From positions 558,001 through 622,000 of the forward strand of contig NZ_OMPD01000014.1 of the NCBI RefSeq assembly GCF_900312745.1: DNA of 64,000 bases. Reading direction: 5' to 3'. Below are positions 56,001 through 64,000 of the stretch, one piece after another. Position numbers and translations under genes: made by a program. Position 1 is the stretch's first letter. Every line of letters begins with the position of its first letter. Source of the DNA: Aquimarina sp. AU58 (lineage in GTDB: Bacteria > Bacteroidota > Bacteroidia > Flavobacteriales > Flavobacteriaceae). The notes under the pieces were generated by a model. The model ran no database searches and was not told the DNA's origin. It was given only the letters and a program-made list of their open reading frames with translations.

Positions 56001-59000
56001 CGAAGATACTATTGATTTAAAAAATAAAGATATCGGAATTTTAATGGCTAAACCTTTATGGAAGAGCTATAAAATGCCTCAGATATCAGAAACTATCGAA
56101 GCTGAATTTGCAGAGAAACATATTATTCTGTGTGAAATGTCTGATATAGAAACAAGTCAGTTTGAAACATCAATTCACAATAGCCATTGTATACAACTTG
56201 AAGCATCACAAAAAAATATAGCAGAGCGTTATACAGATTATGCTTTAACTTGTTTTGAATATGTTCAAACAATACTAAAGAATAAACCCAAAGAAAAGGT
56301 CCTTGTTCAAATTGTAATTACCGATAACAAGGAACAAGCACTTTTTTCAGGATTATCGGGATTACTAAAAACCGCAGCTCAGGAAAACCCTATGCTAACA
56401 GGTCAAATGATCCTCACAAAATCAACTATACAGATAAAAGAGCTGGTAGAACAACTTCATAAAGCAGCAACAATACCAGAAGAATCCATTATAAAATATG
56501 AGAACAACACCTCATATATTTTACAATGGGATGAAGTAAAAGCAAATAAGGAGAACAGTAAACCTGTATTCAGAAATCAAGGTATTTACTTGATTACCGG
56601 AGGCTTCGGTGCTTTAGGAGTATTGTTTGCCAAGGAAATTTTACAACAAGCCAGAGAGACAAAAATCATAGTAACCGGGCGCTCTGAGCTGACAGAGGAA
56701 AAGCAGATAATTTTAAATGAATTGCACTCGGGCACTGGTCAGGTTGAATATCAACAGTTAGATCTTAATAGCTTGAAGCAAGTGGAAAAGCTCATAGCTA
56801 CAATTAAAAAGGAAAACGGGAAGCTTAATGGTATCATCCACAGTGCAGGTATGATATCAGATAACTTTATCCTAAAGAAAACCAATGATGAATTTTGCAA
56901 GGTGTTAGCTCCCAAAGTTACAGGGACTTATAATCTGGATCAAGCCAGTAAAGATATAGATCTTGACTTCTTAGTATTGTTTTCATCATTATCAGGTGCG
57001 ATGGGAAATCTGGGGCAATCGGATTATGCAACAGCAAATGCTTTTATGGATCAGTTTGCCAGATACCGTAACCAATTGGTGGATCAAAAATTAAGACAAG
57101 GACATACTCTTTCTATTAATTGGCCATTATGGGAAAGTGGAAATTTGAGTATTGCTCAGAAAAATATTGAAATGCTCTGGCAAGAAACAGGAATATCTCC
57201 TATGCAAACTTCATCAGGTATCCAGACTTTATATCGTAGTATGACCTTACAAGGTAATCAGGTTTTGGTGATGGAAGGAAATGTTAAGAAAATGCGCTCA
57301 ATCTTGCTTCCTAATCAAGCCCATAAGGTAGAACAGCTGTCAGACGTTGCTAGTAATCAAAATGTTGAATCTTCAAAAACCGCTACGGTAGATTCAAATA
57401 CACTTTTGGATAATACCATAAACTATCTTCGAAAACTGTTTGCAGAGGTTTTAAAAATTAAGACTCAGGAACTCGATCCAAAAGCTCCATTAGAGAATTA
57501 TGGTATTGATTCTATACTCGCTATGAGGTTAACCAACATACTTGAAAAAACTTTTGGCTCTCTTTCTAAAACGTTGTTTTTTGAGTATCAGAACATAAAA
57601 AGCTTAGCAGAATTCTTTGCCAAGACCTATCCTCGAATTATTCAGGAACGTACAGGGATTCAACAAACCGTATCTTCATCAATACAGGATGCAATCAAAA
57701 AAGAATCACCGGTTTCTCCAACGTATTCAAGTAATCGTTTCTTTAATACCACAACCAACATTCAGAAAGAAGTTGCTATTGTAGGATTAGGAGGTAAATA
57801 TCCACTGGCAGAGAATGTGGAAGAATTTTGGGAAAACCTCAAAAATGGTAGAGATTGTATTACAGAAATCCCAAAGGGACGTTGGGATACAGATCGTTTT
57901 TTCGATCCTAAACGCAATCAAGTAGGAAAAAGTTATAGTAAATGGGGAGGGTTTATTTCTGATGTTGATAAATTCGATCCGTTGTTTTTTAATATATCAC
58001 CAAAAGAGGCTGAATTAATTGATCCTCAGGAACGACTTTTTATCCAAACTGCATGGCAGACTATTGAGGATGCCGGGTATAGTAAAGAAAGTATCTCTAC
58101 ACTAGGACGAGTTGGTGTATATGTTGGTGTTATGTATGGGCAATACCAACTCTACGGTGCAGAAGCTATGTTGGCAGGTAATGCTGTGGTTCCGGGCTCA
58201 TCTTATGCATCAATTGCAAATAGAGTTTCTTACTTTTTAGATCTACATGGACCCAGTATTGCTTTAGATACTATGTGTTCGTCATCTTTAACGGCCATTC
58301 ATCAGGCTTGTGAAGAAATACGGAAAGGTGAAATAGAAGCAGCCATTGCAGGAGGAGTTAATGTTTCTATACATCCCCATAAATACCTTATGCTAAGCCA
58401 GGGTAATTTTGCTGCTAGTGATGGCAGGTGCAGAAGCTTTGGAGAAGGCGGAGATGGATACGTTGCAGGTGAAGGCGTTGGAGCTGTTTTACTCAAATCT
58501 TTGGATAAAGCTATCGAGGATGGTGACCATATATATGGTGTAGTGAAATCCAGTGTAATTAACCATGGAGGAAAAACCAACGGTTATTCTGTTCCAAACC
58601 CTAATGCACAGGGTGATTTAATTCGGGAATCGCTTAAAAAAGCTAAAATTGATCCTTCGACATTGGGTTATATTGAAACTCATGGTACAGGTACGGCATT
58701 AGGAGATCCTATCGAAATTACCGGATTAAATAAAGCTTTTGGAGAATCAATGCTACAAAAACAAGTTTGTCCGATAGGCTCTGTTAAATCAAACATCGGG
58801 CATCTGGAATCAGCAGCAGGAATAGCTGCAGTTACTAAAGTATTACTTCAGTTGAAACATAAAAAACTAGTTCCTTCTTTACATGCAACTACATTAAATC
58901 CAAATATCAATTTTAAAGAATCACCTTTTTATGTACAACAGGAATTAACACCCTGGAAAGATTATGAAGGACATCCCAGACGTGCCAGCATAAGCTCTTT

Positions 59001-62000
59001 TGGTGCGGGAGGTTCGAATGCACACCTTATTATAGAAGAATATAATAATAGTAATAACAAGAAAACCGAATCTTACTACAATAGACCACAATCGTTTGTT
59101 CTTTCTTCTAGAGATAAAAATACGCTTTTGAGGTATGGTAAGAAGATGGCAGACTTCCTTAGAAGAAACAAAAATATTGAACTAGAGGAGTTGGTATACA
59201 CTTCACAGATAGGAAGAACACCAATGAATGAACGCCTTGTGATCGTAACTACCAGTATAAATGAGCTTATCGAAAAACTGGACCAATGGTTATCCATACA
59301 GGAAACAGAAGATGATACATTATTAAAAAGAAGTGCAGATGAGTTGGAAGGTGTATTTTATGGAAACATTAAGAATGCTTCATCCGACACCGTTACCTTA
59401 TTGGAAGGAGAGGAAGGCAAAGCTTATCTGAAAGTGATTATGGAAGCCCGTAATCAGGAAAAATTAGCTAAACTATGGATATCAGGAGCAGATATTGATT
59501 GGTCTTTGCTCTATCAGAATGTTCGGCCAAAGCGTATTTCTCTTCCAACGTATCCTTTTGCTAAAGAACGATATTGGATTACTAAACCTGTATTTCCTAT
59601 AGCTACCAATTCATTAGGAATACAAGAAAGTAATGCAGAGAACACATCTGAAGAAGAGAAAAAGAAATTACATTATAGCACCGAATGGATTGAACAGAAT
59701 CTTGATGTGTCTGAAGAAAAATCTCCCGAAAATGGTTTCATACTAATTCTGGATACCTCAGATGAACTGTTCCTTGCTCTAAAAAAACAATCACATCAAT
59801 ATTCCGAAGGAAACACCTATATTTTGTTAAAACCCGGATCCGTTTTTGAGGAAATAGAACCATCTGTTTTTACTATTGATCTTCAGAAGGAAGAACATTT
59901 TAAACAACTTGTAGAGCACCTTAGTATAAAAGGACAGCTTCCTTATCGAATTATTCACAATGGTATAGAAGCAGGTAGTTTAGATAAAAAAGAAAATATA
60001 ACTCATCAACTCAACAATAGTATGTACACTCTATTTAACCTATGCAAGGTTTTAATAGAACAAAAACATCAGATTCCGCTTCAGATTTTATCAATTTTCT
60101 TAGGAGATACAAACTTAACTGTTCCATGCAATGCTGCGCTAGGGAGCTTTTTCAAAACCTTAGCTCTAGAGAACCCTTACTATAAAGGAAAGATTGTTGA
60201 GGTTAAGGATAGTAAGCAAATCTCTATAGTAGAGAAGATTCGTATGATTAGGAATGAATTCAGTGATGAAAACTGGAGGAGGAATGAAATTCGTTATGAT
60301 CTCCGAAAAAATGAACAAACCTATGTTCGTTATGTAAAGGAACTAGCTCAATTTACTAATATTGAGAATAATATAAATCGTATGCCATTAAAGCAGAATG
60401 GTGTTTATATTGTATCGGGAGGCTTAGGTGGATTAGGTCTTATTGTTAGCGAGTATTTAGTTAAAAATTATCAGAGTAATTTAGTTCTTTTTGGCAGATC
60501 TCCTCTCAAAGCAGCACAAAAGGAAAAACTCGATAGACTTAAAGTTTATGGTTCTAAAATCCTATATCTGCAAGCCGATGCGTCAAAATTAGAAGATGTA
60601 GAGACCATTGTAAAAACAGCAAAGACCAATTTTTCACAAATCAACGGAGTGATTCATAGTGCAGGGACTAACCAGGATTCGTTTATTCTCAAAAAATCTA
60701 AAGAAGAGATAGATAGAGTATTAGCTCCCAAAATTTATGGGACAATTAATTTGGACTTTGCTACAAGAGACGAAAACTTGGATGTCTTTATCATGTTTTC
60801 TTCAATTGCAGGTGTATTGGGTAATATAGGACAATGTGATTATGCTTATGGAAACCATTATCTCAATTCATTTGCAGAAAACAGAGAAGTCTTGGTAAGA
60901 GAACAAAAACGCTATGGAAAAACATTAGCTATTAACTGGCCATATTGGGAAGAAGGAGGGATGCATATTTCTAATGAAGAAGTTACTTTGATCCAAAAGG
61001 AAACAGGTCTTTGTCCTATACCTGTAACAGAAGGTATACAATTTTTTGAAGAGTTTCTGTTATCCGATATATCTCGGTGTATTCCACTATATGGTTTTCC
61101 TTCCAAAATCAAGATGTATATTGATCAGACGGCTAAAAAAGCTGAGAAAAATAAGCAAACTCAAGCTACTACAATAGATACTAATACTCTTTTCGAAAAT
61201 ACAGTAGAATATCTTAAAATATTGATCGGAAAAGAAATTAAACTTGATCCAAACCGAATTGATCCCGAAGAACATTTTGAATCTTTTGGTATCGACTCTA
61301 TAAGTATTAACCAGATAAATTTGAGCCTTGAAAGAGATTTGGGTGATTTGCCAAAAACGTTGTTTTATGAATATTCTACAATAGAAGAATTGGCTACATA
61401 TTTAATCCGGGAGGATCACGAGACGTTAATCCAATTTCTGAATATAGAAGATTCGACAAACGTATCAAGTAATCACGTTAAACCACTATATGAAACGAAA
61501 ATACAGAGAGAACCTATAAGAGAAAGCAAACAGGAAATGAAGAATGTAATTGATACACCAATTGCATATGAGGATTCAGAACCGATAGCCATTATCGGAG
61601 TGCATGGAAGCTACCCTCAATCTGAAAATCTAGATTCATATTGGGAAAGCCTGAAACAAGGGAAAGATTTAACAGATCTAGTCCCTAAAAGCCGATGGGA
61701 TTTTGAAGAATTTTATCATGAAGATCCAGAGAAAGCATCTGAAGGGAAAATTTATGGTAAGTGGGGAGGTTTTATAAGTGATGTCGATAAATTTGATCCT
61801 CATTTTTTCAATATCACTCCAGAAGAAGCCAGGATAATGGATCCGCAAGAGCGACTTTTTTTACAATCTGTTTGGGCTACTATAGAAGATGCAGGGTACA
61901 CAAAAGAAAGCCTGAAAAAACGATACCCTAAAGCCAAAAGTGCAAATGTAGGAGTTTTTGTGGGCGTTACAACAAACACGTATAACTTGTTGGCATCTGA

Positions 62001-64000
62001 GGAATGGATTAAAGGAAACACGACTCCTAGTGCACACCCTTGGTCGATTGCTAATCGTATATCCTACTTATTCGATTTTAACGGACCTAGTATGCCTGTT
62101 GATACAGCTTGTTCATCTTCTTCAGTGGCGATACATCTTGCATGTGAAAGCTTGAAGAAACAGGAGTGCCAGGTTGCTGTTGCTGGTGGTATAAACTTAT
62201 ATTTGCACCCTTCTAAATATCATTCATTATGCAAGAATCGAATGGTATCTCTAGGAGGAAAATGCCATAGTTATGGTAAAGGTGATGATGGTTTTGTTCC
62301 TGGTGAAGGAGTAGGATCGGTTTTATTAAAACCACTTAGCAAAGCCATCGAGGATGAAGATCACATATATGGCGTACTTACAGGAAGTGCATTTGATCAC
62401 AGTGGTAAGTCGAATGGATATTCTGCTCCAAATCCTAATGCCCAAGCAAACTTAATAGAACATACTCTTCAAAAGGCTCAAATCCATCCAGAAACTATCG
62501 GTTATGTAGAAGGACATGGTACAGGTACACAGCTGGGAGATAGTCTTGAAATTGTGGCTTTAACCAATGCATTTCAAAAACAGACCGTTCAAAAACAAGT
62601 TATTGCTATTGGATCGGTTAAATCTAATATTGGGCATCCCGAGTCTGCGGCAGGAATTGCAGGTGTAACAAAAGTATTGCTGCAAATGAAACATCAACAG
62701 CTGGTACCCACAATTAATTCTGATGAAGTAAATCCAAATATTAACTTCAAAGAATCACCATTCTATCTTCAACATAAGCTAACGCCATGGGAATCTCCCT
62801 TGGGTTATCCTCGTAGAGCACTTATAAATTCGTTCGGAGCAGGAGGAGTGAATGCATGTTTAATACTAGAAGAATATAGAAAAGTAAAAGAGGTATATTC
62901 CAAACAAGGACCACACCTTGTCATATTTTCTGCAAAAAATGAAGAACGTCTTCAGGAATATGCAAATCGAGTACTTAATTATATAGAAAAAGAAGAGCAA
63001 GTGAATCTTGCAGATTTATCTTTTACCTTACAAGTTGGCCGGGAAGTGATGTCAGAAAGGTTGGCAATTGTTGCTTCAAACAGAGAAGAGCTTATAATTC
63101 GATTGAAAGATTGGAAGCAACAAAATGAACCGAACTATATTTTTTGTGGTAAACTGAATCCTAACCAAAGAAGAAAGAAAACTCTTAATAGAGAAGAGGA
63201 GTTTCGTTCTCTATTTGAGAGGAGTGATCTGGATAAACTTGCACAATTATGGGTTGACGGCGTTGAAATAGATTGGGAAAGGTTATATACTCATGATAAA
63301 CCCAATCGGATATCACTACCCACTTATCCTTTTGCCAAAGAAAGATATTGGGTATCAGATCGAGTAATTGAAGAAAAGAGAACGGTAACCGAACCTGTAA
63401 ATGCTCAACTACACCCTTTAATTTCATATAATTCATCTACATTAAAAGAAGTTCGTTTTAGTTCATGGTTATCCAATAGCGAGTTTTATGCATCAGATCA
63501 TCAAGTTAATAAAGAGAAAATCTTTCCAGGTTCAGGTTTTATAGAAATCGCCAATATTTCAGGAAACCTGGCAGGAGAACAAAAGGTTAGCAAAATTAAA
63601 GATATTGTGTGGGCTCACCCATTAAGTTTTAAGAAAGGTTCGCAGTTTATTAATACATTATTAAAACCTAATGGTATTGGTACCGAATTTAAAATTACGT
63701 CACTTGATGATGAAAATGAACAAATAGTGCATTCTGAAGGGAAGTTATTTTTCCAAAGCGGTAATAAACATTCAGTCGATATTGAAAATATTTCAATACA
63801 AAAACTTAAAGAACAATGTCCAGAACCTCAGGATGGTTCATACTACTATACTATTTTTAACCAAGTAGGTTTTAATTATGGCTTAGCATTTAAAACCATT
63901 CAGGAATTTTATATCAACGAATCCTTTGCTTTATCTAGGTTGAAATTAACAGATCATTTATTAATCGATTCTGATCAATTCATTCTCCATCCTTGTATTG
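50449..64000 (+). CDS. Trans-AT polyketide synthase PKS4, 3' end beyond window
   Basis: The frame is open from the ATG at 50449 to the window end (4517 codons, no stop). An in-frame stop lies just upstream, so the start is firm. Order: docking helices (1-30), DH (41-331), KR (348-764), ACP (795-878), KS10 (934-1371, Cys1110), DH (1561-1851), KR (1864-2284), ACP (2316-2398), KS11 (2441-2868, Cys2610), KR (3071-3554), ACP (3579-3661), KS12 (3711-4144, Cys3888) and a DH (from 4320) cut by the edge. No AT domain and no crotonase domain are present. It completes module 9 and adds a second double-bond module, a hydroxyl module and the start of another dehydrating module. The line must continue, since no thioesterase or other release domain has appeared. 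Confidence 0.95.
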   Translation, partial: MIDFIEYIVLELKSKRLSKANALDLIKQFSHHTVSCANKDVIHPLLHKNTSDLSQQSFSTIFNGKELFLKDHVVKDQKVLPGVAYLEMARMALRKALPFQEESIVELRNIIWAQPIIVQDPKEVTIALFADETEIGNGQINYEVYSTEPETGEGVKETIHCQGQAVYINTSKPVRLDIDKLKMRMQQGELKSTPIYAVYSKLGLNYGPTYRGIKTIFQDNEQLLAQLELNEIAESNFNEYVLHPGLMDSALQSAIGLFGGLDQIPDKPSLPFALESLKVFSGCTEEMFAWVRYAKGNKSTDKITKLDIDLCNQEGEVAIQMRGFSSRMLNEDSVTKEATVTEKGVLYGAPVWQVTKDMKPFSQNGTDVVKHRYVFLCEVPQVDTKQLESLLTSSKVIPLQNTQQKNIAERFSEYARICFEQLRILLNDKLQEKVFIQIVTTNKSEQSMFTGLSALIKTATLENPKLTGQVIVTHPEITAEELILQLEENQNKTQDTIIKYEQETRKVLRWKEIPVVHNEPKIVFKDNGVYLITGGLGNLGRILVREILKQTQNAKIIVTGRSELTEEKQTLIDKMGGKAGQLSYKQLDVVDLNKVKQIVTSIKKEYKGIHGIIHSAGMISDNFILKKTSEEFSKVLAPKVLGTYNLDEASKNIDLDFLVLFSSISSITGNDGQADYATANDFMNQFGVYRNKLVGTKQRSGKTMTINWPLWEEGGMKIDQSKQEMLEQSTGMLPMCTETGVHAFYRSFELTQDQLLVVEGNVEKLHQTLFDDNTSETSLSSSITSEKKESVVEMDEGNLEETTQNYIKKQLSELFKLPPHKIDSLAPLEKYGIDSILAMNLTNRLEKTFGSLPKTLFFEYQTIHELTDYFINSHPGKLAALFTSGSKKNSLEKNKDISIASPIGTRSEQGNSRGIKRSRKIEISVDKKNNVDTDPIAIIGLSGRYPKATNIEAYWNNLRDSKDCITEVPKNRWDWQEYYSPDRSKSGYHYSKWGGFIDGVDEFDPLFFNISPLEAEILDPQERLFLQHTWMAIEDAGYTKAGLQIPHKFGQPGQVGVYAGVMYSEYQLYGIEASKRGHRIGVPGSYASIANRVSYVLNLHGPSMTVDSMCSSSLTAIHLACQDLKQGRTSLGIAGGVNVSIHPNKYTVISAGQYISSEGHCQSFGEGGEGYIPGEGVGVVVLKKLSEAEKDGDHIYGIINGSTLNHGGKTNGYSVPNPKAQSNLISNVLKETDTDPRRISYIEAHGTGTKLGDPIEISALSKAFKQSTSDVGFCLLGSAKSNIGHCESAAGIAGLTKVLLQLKHQQIVPSLHSKNLNPNIDFEKTPFIVNQTLRAWEQPIINGTPQPRIAGVSSFGAGGANAHIIVQEYVAPAKVSQPKISIDLDSKVIVPLSARTPDQLKQKALDLLDFLQKEKTKKQEQAIESIDLTEMAYTLQVGRETMDMRLGFMVNSVEELIQKLKAYINGEKNIEDTYQGRTDQDKDTLLVFNADVDFEQTVDKWIARRKLPKLLDLWVKGLNLDWNKFYGEHKPKRISLPVYPFSKDKYWIDVKMNNQSMVDGKITSVLHPLLHSNTSDLSKQSYSSIFSGEEFFLADHQVKIKEGKVSKVLPAVAYLEMARVAVEKATPVKTRSGILELHNTVWAQPLVVEKDKQVEIALFIKGENQIDYEIYSKDNEEEIIHCQGVAKYSTYFSPEKLSIEQLKGQMNRGSMEAASLYSIFKSMGLVYGPAYQGITKIYQGEKQLLVQLSLPSVVKTNQNDYLLHPSVMDSSLQAAFGLIDDLTTIPSQPSVPFALETIRIISAVTEHMFAWVRYSEGSVATDTITKLDIDICDQEGNICVQMEGLSSRQLSEDTIDLKNKDIGILMAKPLWKSYKMPQISETIEAEFAEKHIILCEMSDIETSQFETSIHNSHCIQLEASQKNIAERYTDYALTCFEYVQTILKNKPKEKVLVQIVITDNKEQALFSGLSGLLKTAAQENPMLTGQMILTKSTIQIKELVEQLHKAATIPEESIIKYENNTSYILQWDEVKANKENSKPVFRNQGIYLITGGFGALGVLFAKEILQQARETKIIVTGRSELTEEKQIILNELHSGTGQVEYQQLDLNSLKQVEKLIATIKKENGKLNGIIHSAGMISDNFILKKTNDEFCKVLAPKVTGTYNLDQASKDIDLDFLVLFSSLSGAMGNLGQSDYATANAFMDQFARYRNQLVDQKLRQGHTLSINWPLWESGNLSIAQKNIEMLWQETGISPMQTSSGIQTLYRSMTLQGNQVLVMEGNVKKMRSILLPNQAHKVEQLSDVASNQNVESSKTATVDSNTLLDNTINYLRKLFAEVLKIKTQELDPKAPLENYGIDSILAMRLTNILEKTFGSLSKTLFFEYQNIKSLAEFFAKTYPRIIQERTGIQQTVSSSIQDAIKKESPVSPTYSSNRFFNTTTNIQKEVAIVGLGGKYPLAENVEEFWENLKNGRDCITEIPKGRWDTDRFFDPKRNQVGKSYSKWGGFISDVDKFDPLFFNISPKEAELIDPQERLFIQTAWQTIEDAGYSKESISTLGRVGVYVGVMYGQYQLYGAEAMLAGNAVVPGSSYASIANRVSYFLDLHGPSIALDTMCSSSLTAIHQACEEIRKGEIEAAIAGGVNVSIHPHKYLMLSQGNFAASDGRCRSFGEGGDGYVAGEGVGAVLLKSLDKAIEDGDHIYGVVKSSVINHGGKTNGYSVPNPNAQGDLIRESLKKAKIDPSTLGYIETHGTGTALGDPIEITGLNKAFGESMLQKQVCPIGSVKSNIGHLESAAGIAAVTKVLLQLKHKKLVPSLHATTLNPNINFKESPFYVQQELTPWKDYEGHPRRASISSFGAGGSNAHLIIEEYNNSNNKKTESYYNRPQSFVLSSRDKNTLLRYGKKMADFLRRNKNIELEELVYTSQIGRTPMNERLVIVTTSINELIEKLDQWLSIQETEDDTLLKRSADELEGVFYGNIKNASSDTVTLLEGEEGKAYLKVIMEARNQEKLAKLWISGADIDWSLLYQNVRPKRISLPTYPFAKERYWITKPVFPIATNSLGIQESNAENTSEEEKKKLHYSTEWIEQNLDVSEEKSPENGFILILDTSDELFLALKKQSHQYSEGNTYILLKPGSVFEEIEPSVFTIDLQKEEHFKQLVEHLSIKGQLPYRIIHNGIEAGSLDKKENITHQLNNSMYTLFNLCKVLIEQKHQIPLQILSIFLGDTNLTVPCNAALGSFFKTLALENPYYKGKIVEVKDSKQISIVEKIRMIRNEFSDENWRRNEIRYDLRKNEQTYVRYVKELAQFTNIENNINRMPLKQNGVYIVSGGLGGLGLIVSEYLVKNYQSNLVLFGRSPLKAAQKEKLDRLKVYGSKILYLQADASKLEDVETIVKTAKTNFSQINGVIHSAGTNQDSFILKKSKEEIDRVLAPKIYGTINLDFATRDENLDVFIMFSSIAGVLGNIGQCDYAYGNHYLNSFAENREVLVREQKRYGKTLAINWPYWEEGGMHISNEEVTLIQKETGLCPIPVTEGIQFFEEFLLSDISRCIPLYGFPSKIKMYIDQTAKKAEKNKQTQATTIDTNTLFENTVEYLKILIGKEIKLDPNRIDPEEHFESFGIDSISINQINLSLERDLGDLPKTLFYEYSTIEELATYLIREDHETLIQFLNIEDSTNVSSNHVKPLYETKIQREPIRESKQEMKNVIDTPIAYEDSEPIAIIGVHGSYPQSENLDSYWESLKQGKDLTDLVPKSRWDFEEFYHEDPEKASEGKIYGKWGGFISDVDKFDPHFFNITPEEARIMDPQERLFLQSVWATIEDAGYTKESLKKRYPKAKSANVGVFVGVTTNTYNLLASEEWIKGNTTPSAHPWSIANRISYLFDFNGPSMPVDTACSSSSVAIHLACESLKKQECQVAVAGGINLYLHPSKYHSLCKNRMVSLGGKCHSYGKGDDGFVPGEGVGSVLLKPLSKAIEDEDHIYGVLTGSAFDHSGKSNGYSAPNPNAQANLIEHTLQKAQIHPETIGYVEGHGTGTQLGDSLEIVALTNAFQKQTVQKQVIAIGSVKSNIGHPESAAGIAGVTKVLLQMKHQQLVPTINSDEVNPNINFKESPFYLQHKLTPWESPLGYPRRALINSFGAGGVNACLILEEYRKVKEVYSKQGPHLVIFSAKNEERLQEYANRVLNYIEKEEQVNLADLSFTLQVGREVMSERLAIVASNREELIIRLKDWKQQNEPNYIFCGKLNPNQRRKKTLNREEEFRSLFERSDLDKLAQLWVDGVEIDWERLYTHDKPNRISLPTYPFAKERYWVSDRVIEEKRTVTEPVNAQLHPLISYNSSTLKEVRFSSWLSNSEFYASDHQVNKEKIFPGSGFIEIANISGNLAGEQKVSKIKDIVWAHPLSFKKGSQFINTLLKPNGIGTEFKITSLDDENEQIVHSEGKLFFQSGNKHSVDIENISIQKLKEQCPEPQDGSYYYTIFNQVGFNYGLAFKTIQEFYINESFALSRLKLTDHLLIDSDQFILHPCI
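53250..57640 (+). other. Module 10: KS10 - DH - KR - ACP
   Basis: KS10 has Cys1110 in DSMCSSSL and both histidines. The DH has the histidine and HPSVMDSSLQA, but five extra residues lie between the catalytic His and the motif proline (DHQVKIKEGKVSKVLP). The KR is complete (TGGFGALG; FSSLSG; DYATANAF). The ACP motif is YGIDSILAM. A double bond is expected if the DH tolerates the insertion; otherwise a hydroxyl. Confidence 0.78.
57770..61435 (+). other. Module 11: KS11 - KR - ACP (beta-hydroxyl)
   Basis: KS11 has Cys2610 in DTMCSSSL, ETHGTGT and NIGHLESAAG. No DH is present: the KR structural subdomain begins soon after the YPFAKERYW linker. The KR is complete (SGGLGGLG; FSSIAG; DYAYGNHY). The ACP motif is FGIDSISI. 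Expected outcome: a beta-hydroxyl. Confidence 0.82.
61579..64000 (+). other. Module 12, partial: KS12 - DH...
   Basis: KS12 has Cys3888 in DTACSSSSVAI, EGHGTGT and NIGHPESAAG. It is diverged from the other eleven (for example SAFDHSGKSNGYSAPNP). The DH that follows keeps DHQVNKEKIFPG with the catalytic histidine; its aspartate region starts at the window edge. Reductive domains and the ACP lie outside. Confidence 0.78.

Noticed and set aside
5653..64000. Embedded AT, NRPS, enoylreductase or thioesterase domains
   Set aside because: No GHSxG-type AT motif, adenylation motif, ER or terminal GxSxG thioesterase was recognised in any of the four megasynthases within the window.

Overview
The window is AT-rich, and every gene lies on the plus strand. 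Starts are preceded by A/T-rich leaders mostly without a Shine-Dalgarno sequence. The base composition, the translation-start style and the protein families suggest a Bacteroidota genome, most likely a marine flavobacterium; the genus cannot be fixed from sequence alone. No tRNA, rRNA, CRISPR array or insertion sequence was seen. No gap between genes exceeds about 225 bases.

Positions 1-5482 hold four smaller genes: the 3' part of an RND/MMPL-type membrane exporter, a LolA-like periplasmic protein, a GMC-oxidoreductase-like flavoprotein that seems to lack its catalytic histidine, and a membrane-anchored START/SRPBCC lipid-binding protein. Together they look like an export or trafficking set for a lipophilic product.

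Positions 5653-64000 are a very large trans-acyltransferase polyketide synthase (trans-AT PKS). Four giant proteins (6152, 3532, 4733 and more than 4517 residues) carry twelve ketosynthases (KS1-KS12) and no acyltransferase domain. A 413-residue condensation-superfamily acyltransferase gene sits between the third and fourth. Domain order (asterisk = key residues lost): PKS1 = LnmK-like double hotdog, ACP | KS1-ECH*-ECH*-ECH-ACP | KS2-KR-ACP | KS3-DH*-KR-MT-ACP | KS4-DH //; PKS2 = // KR-ACP | KS5-DH*-ECH*-ECH*-ECH-ACP-ACP | KS6-DH //; PKS3 = // KR-ACP | KS7-DH*-ECH*-ECH*-ECH-ACP-ACP | KS8-DH*-KR-ACP | KS9 //; PKS4 = // DH-KR-ACP | KS10-DH-KR-ACP | KS11-KR-ACP | KS12-DH... cut by the window end. 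Three modules are split between proteins and bridged by small helical docking segments.

The most unusual feature is a block of three consecutive enoyl-CoA-hydratase/crotonase domains, present three times in the line. In each block only the third domain looks catalytically complete. These are predicted beta-branching modules. The blocks in PKS1 and PKS2 are almost identical DNA over about 2.2 kb without a length change, whereas the PKS3 block is diverged. PKS2 and PKS3 also share a roughly 9.5 kb duplicated unit. By collinearity the line should make a polyene whose beta-methyl branches fall four carbons apart, the same spacing as in retinoids and carotenoids. The trans-acting AT, the HMG-CoA-synthase-type beta-branching enzymes and the chain-release domain are not in the window and must lie elsewhere, probably downstream.
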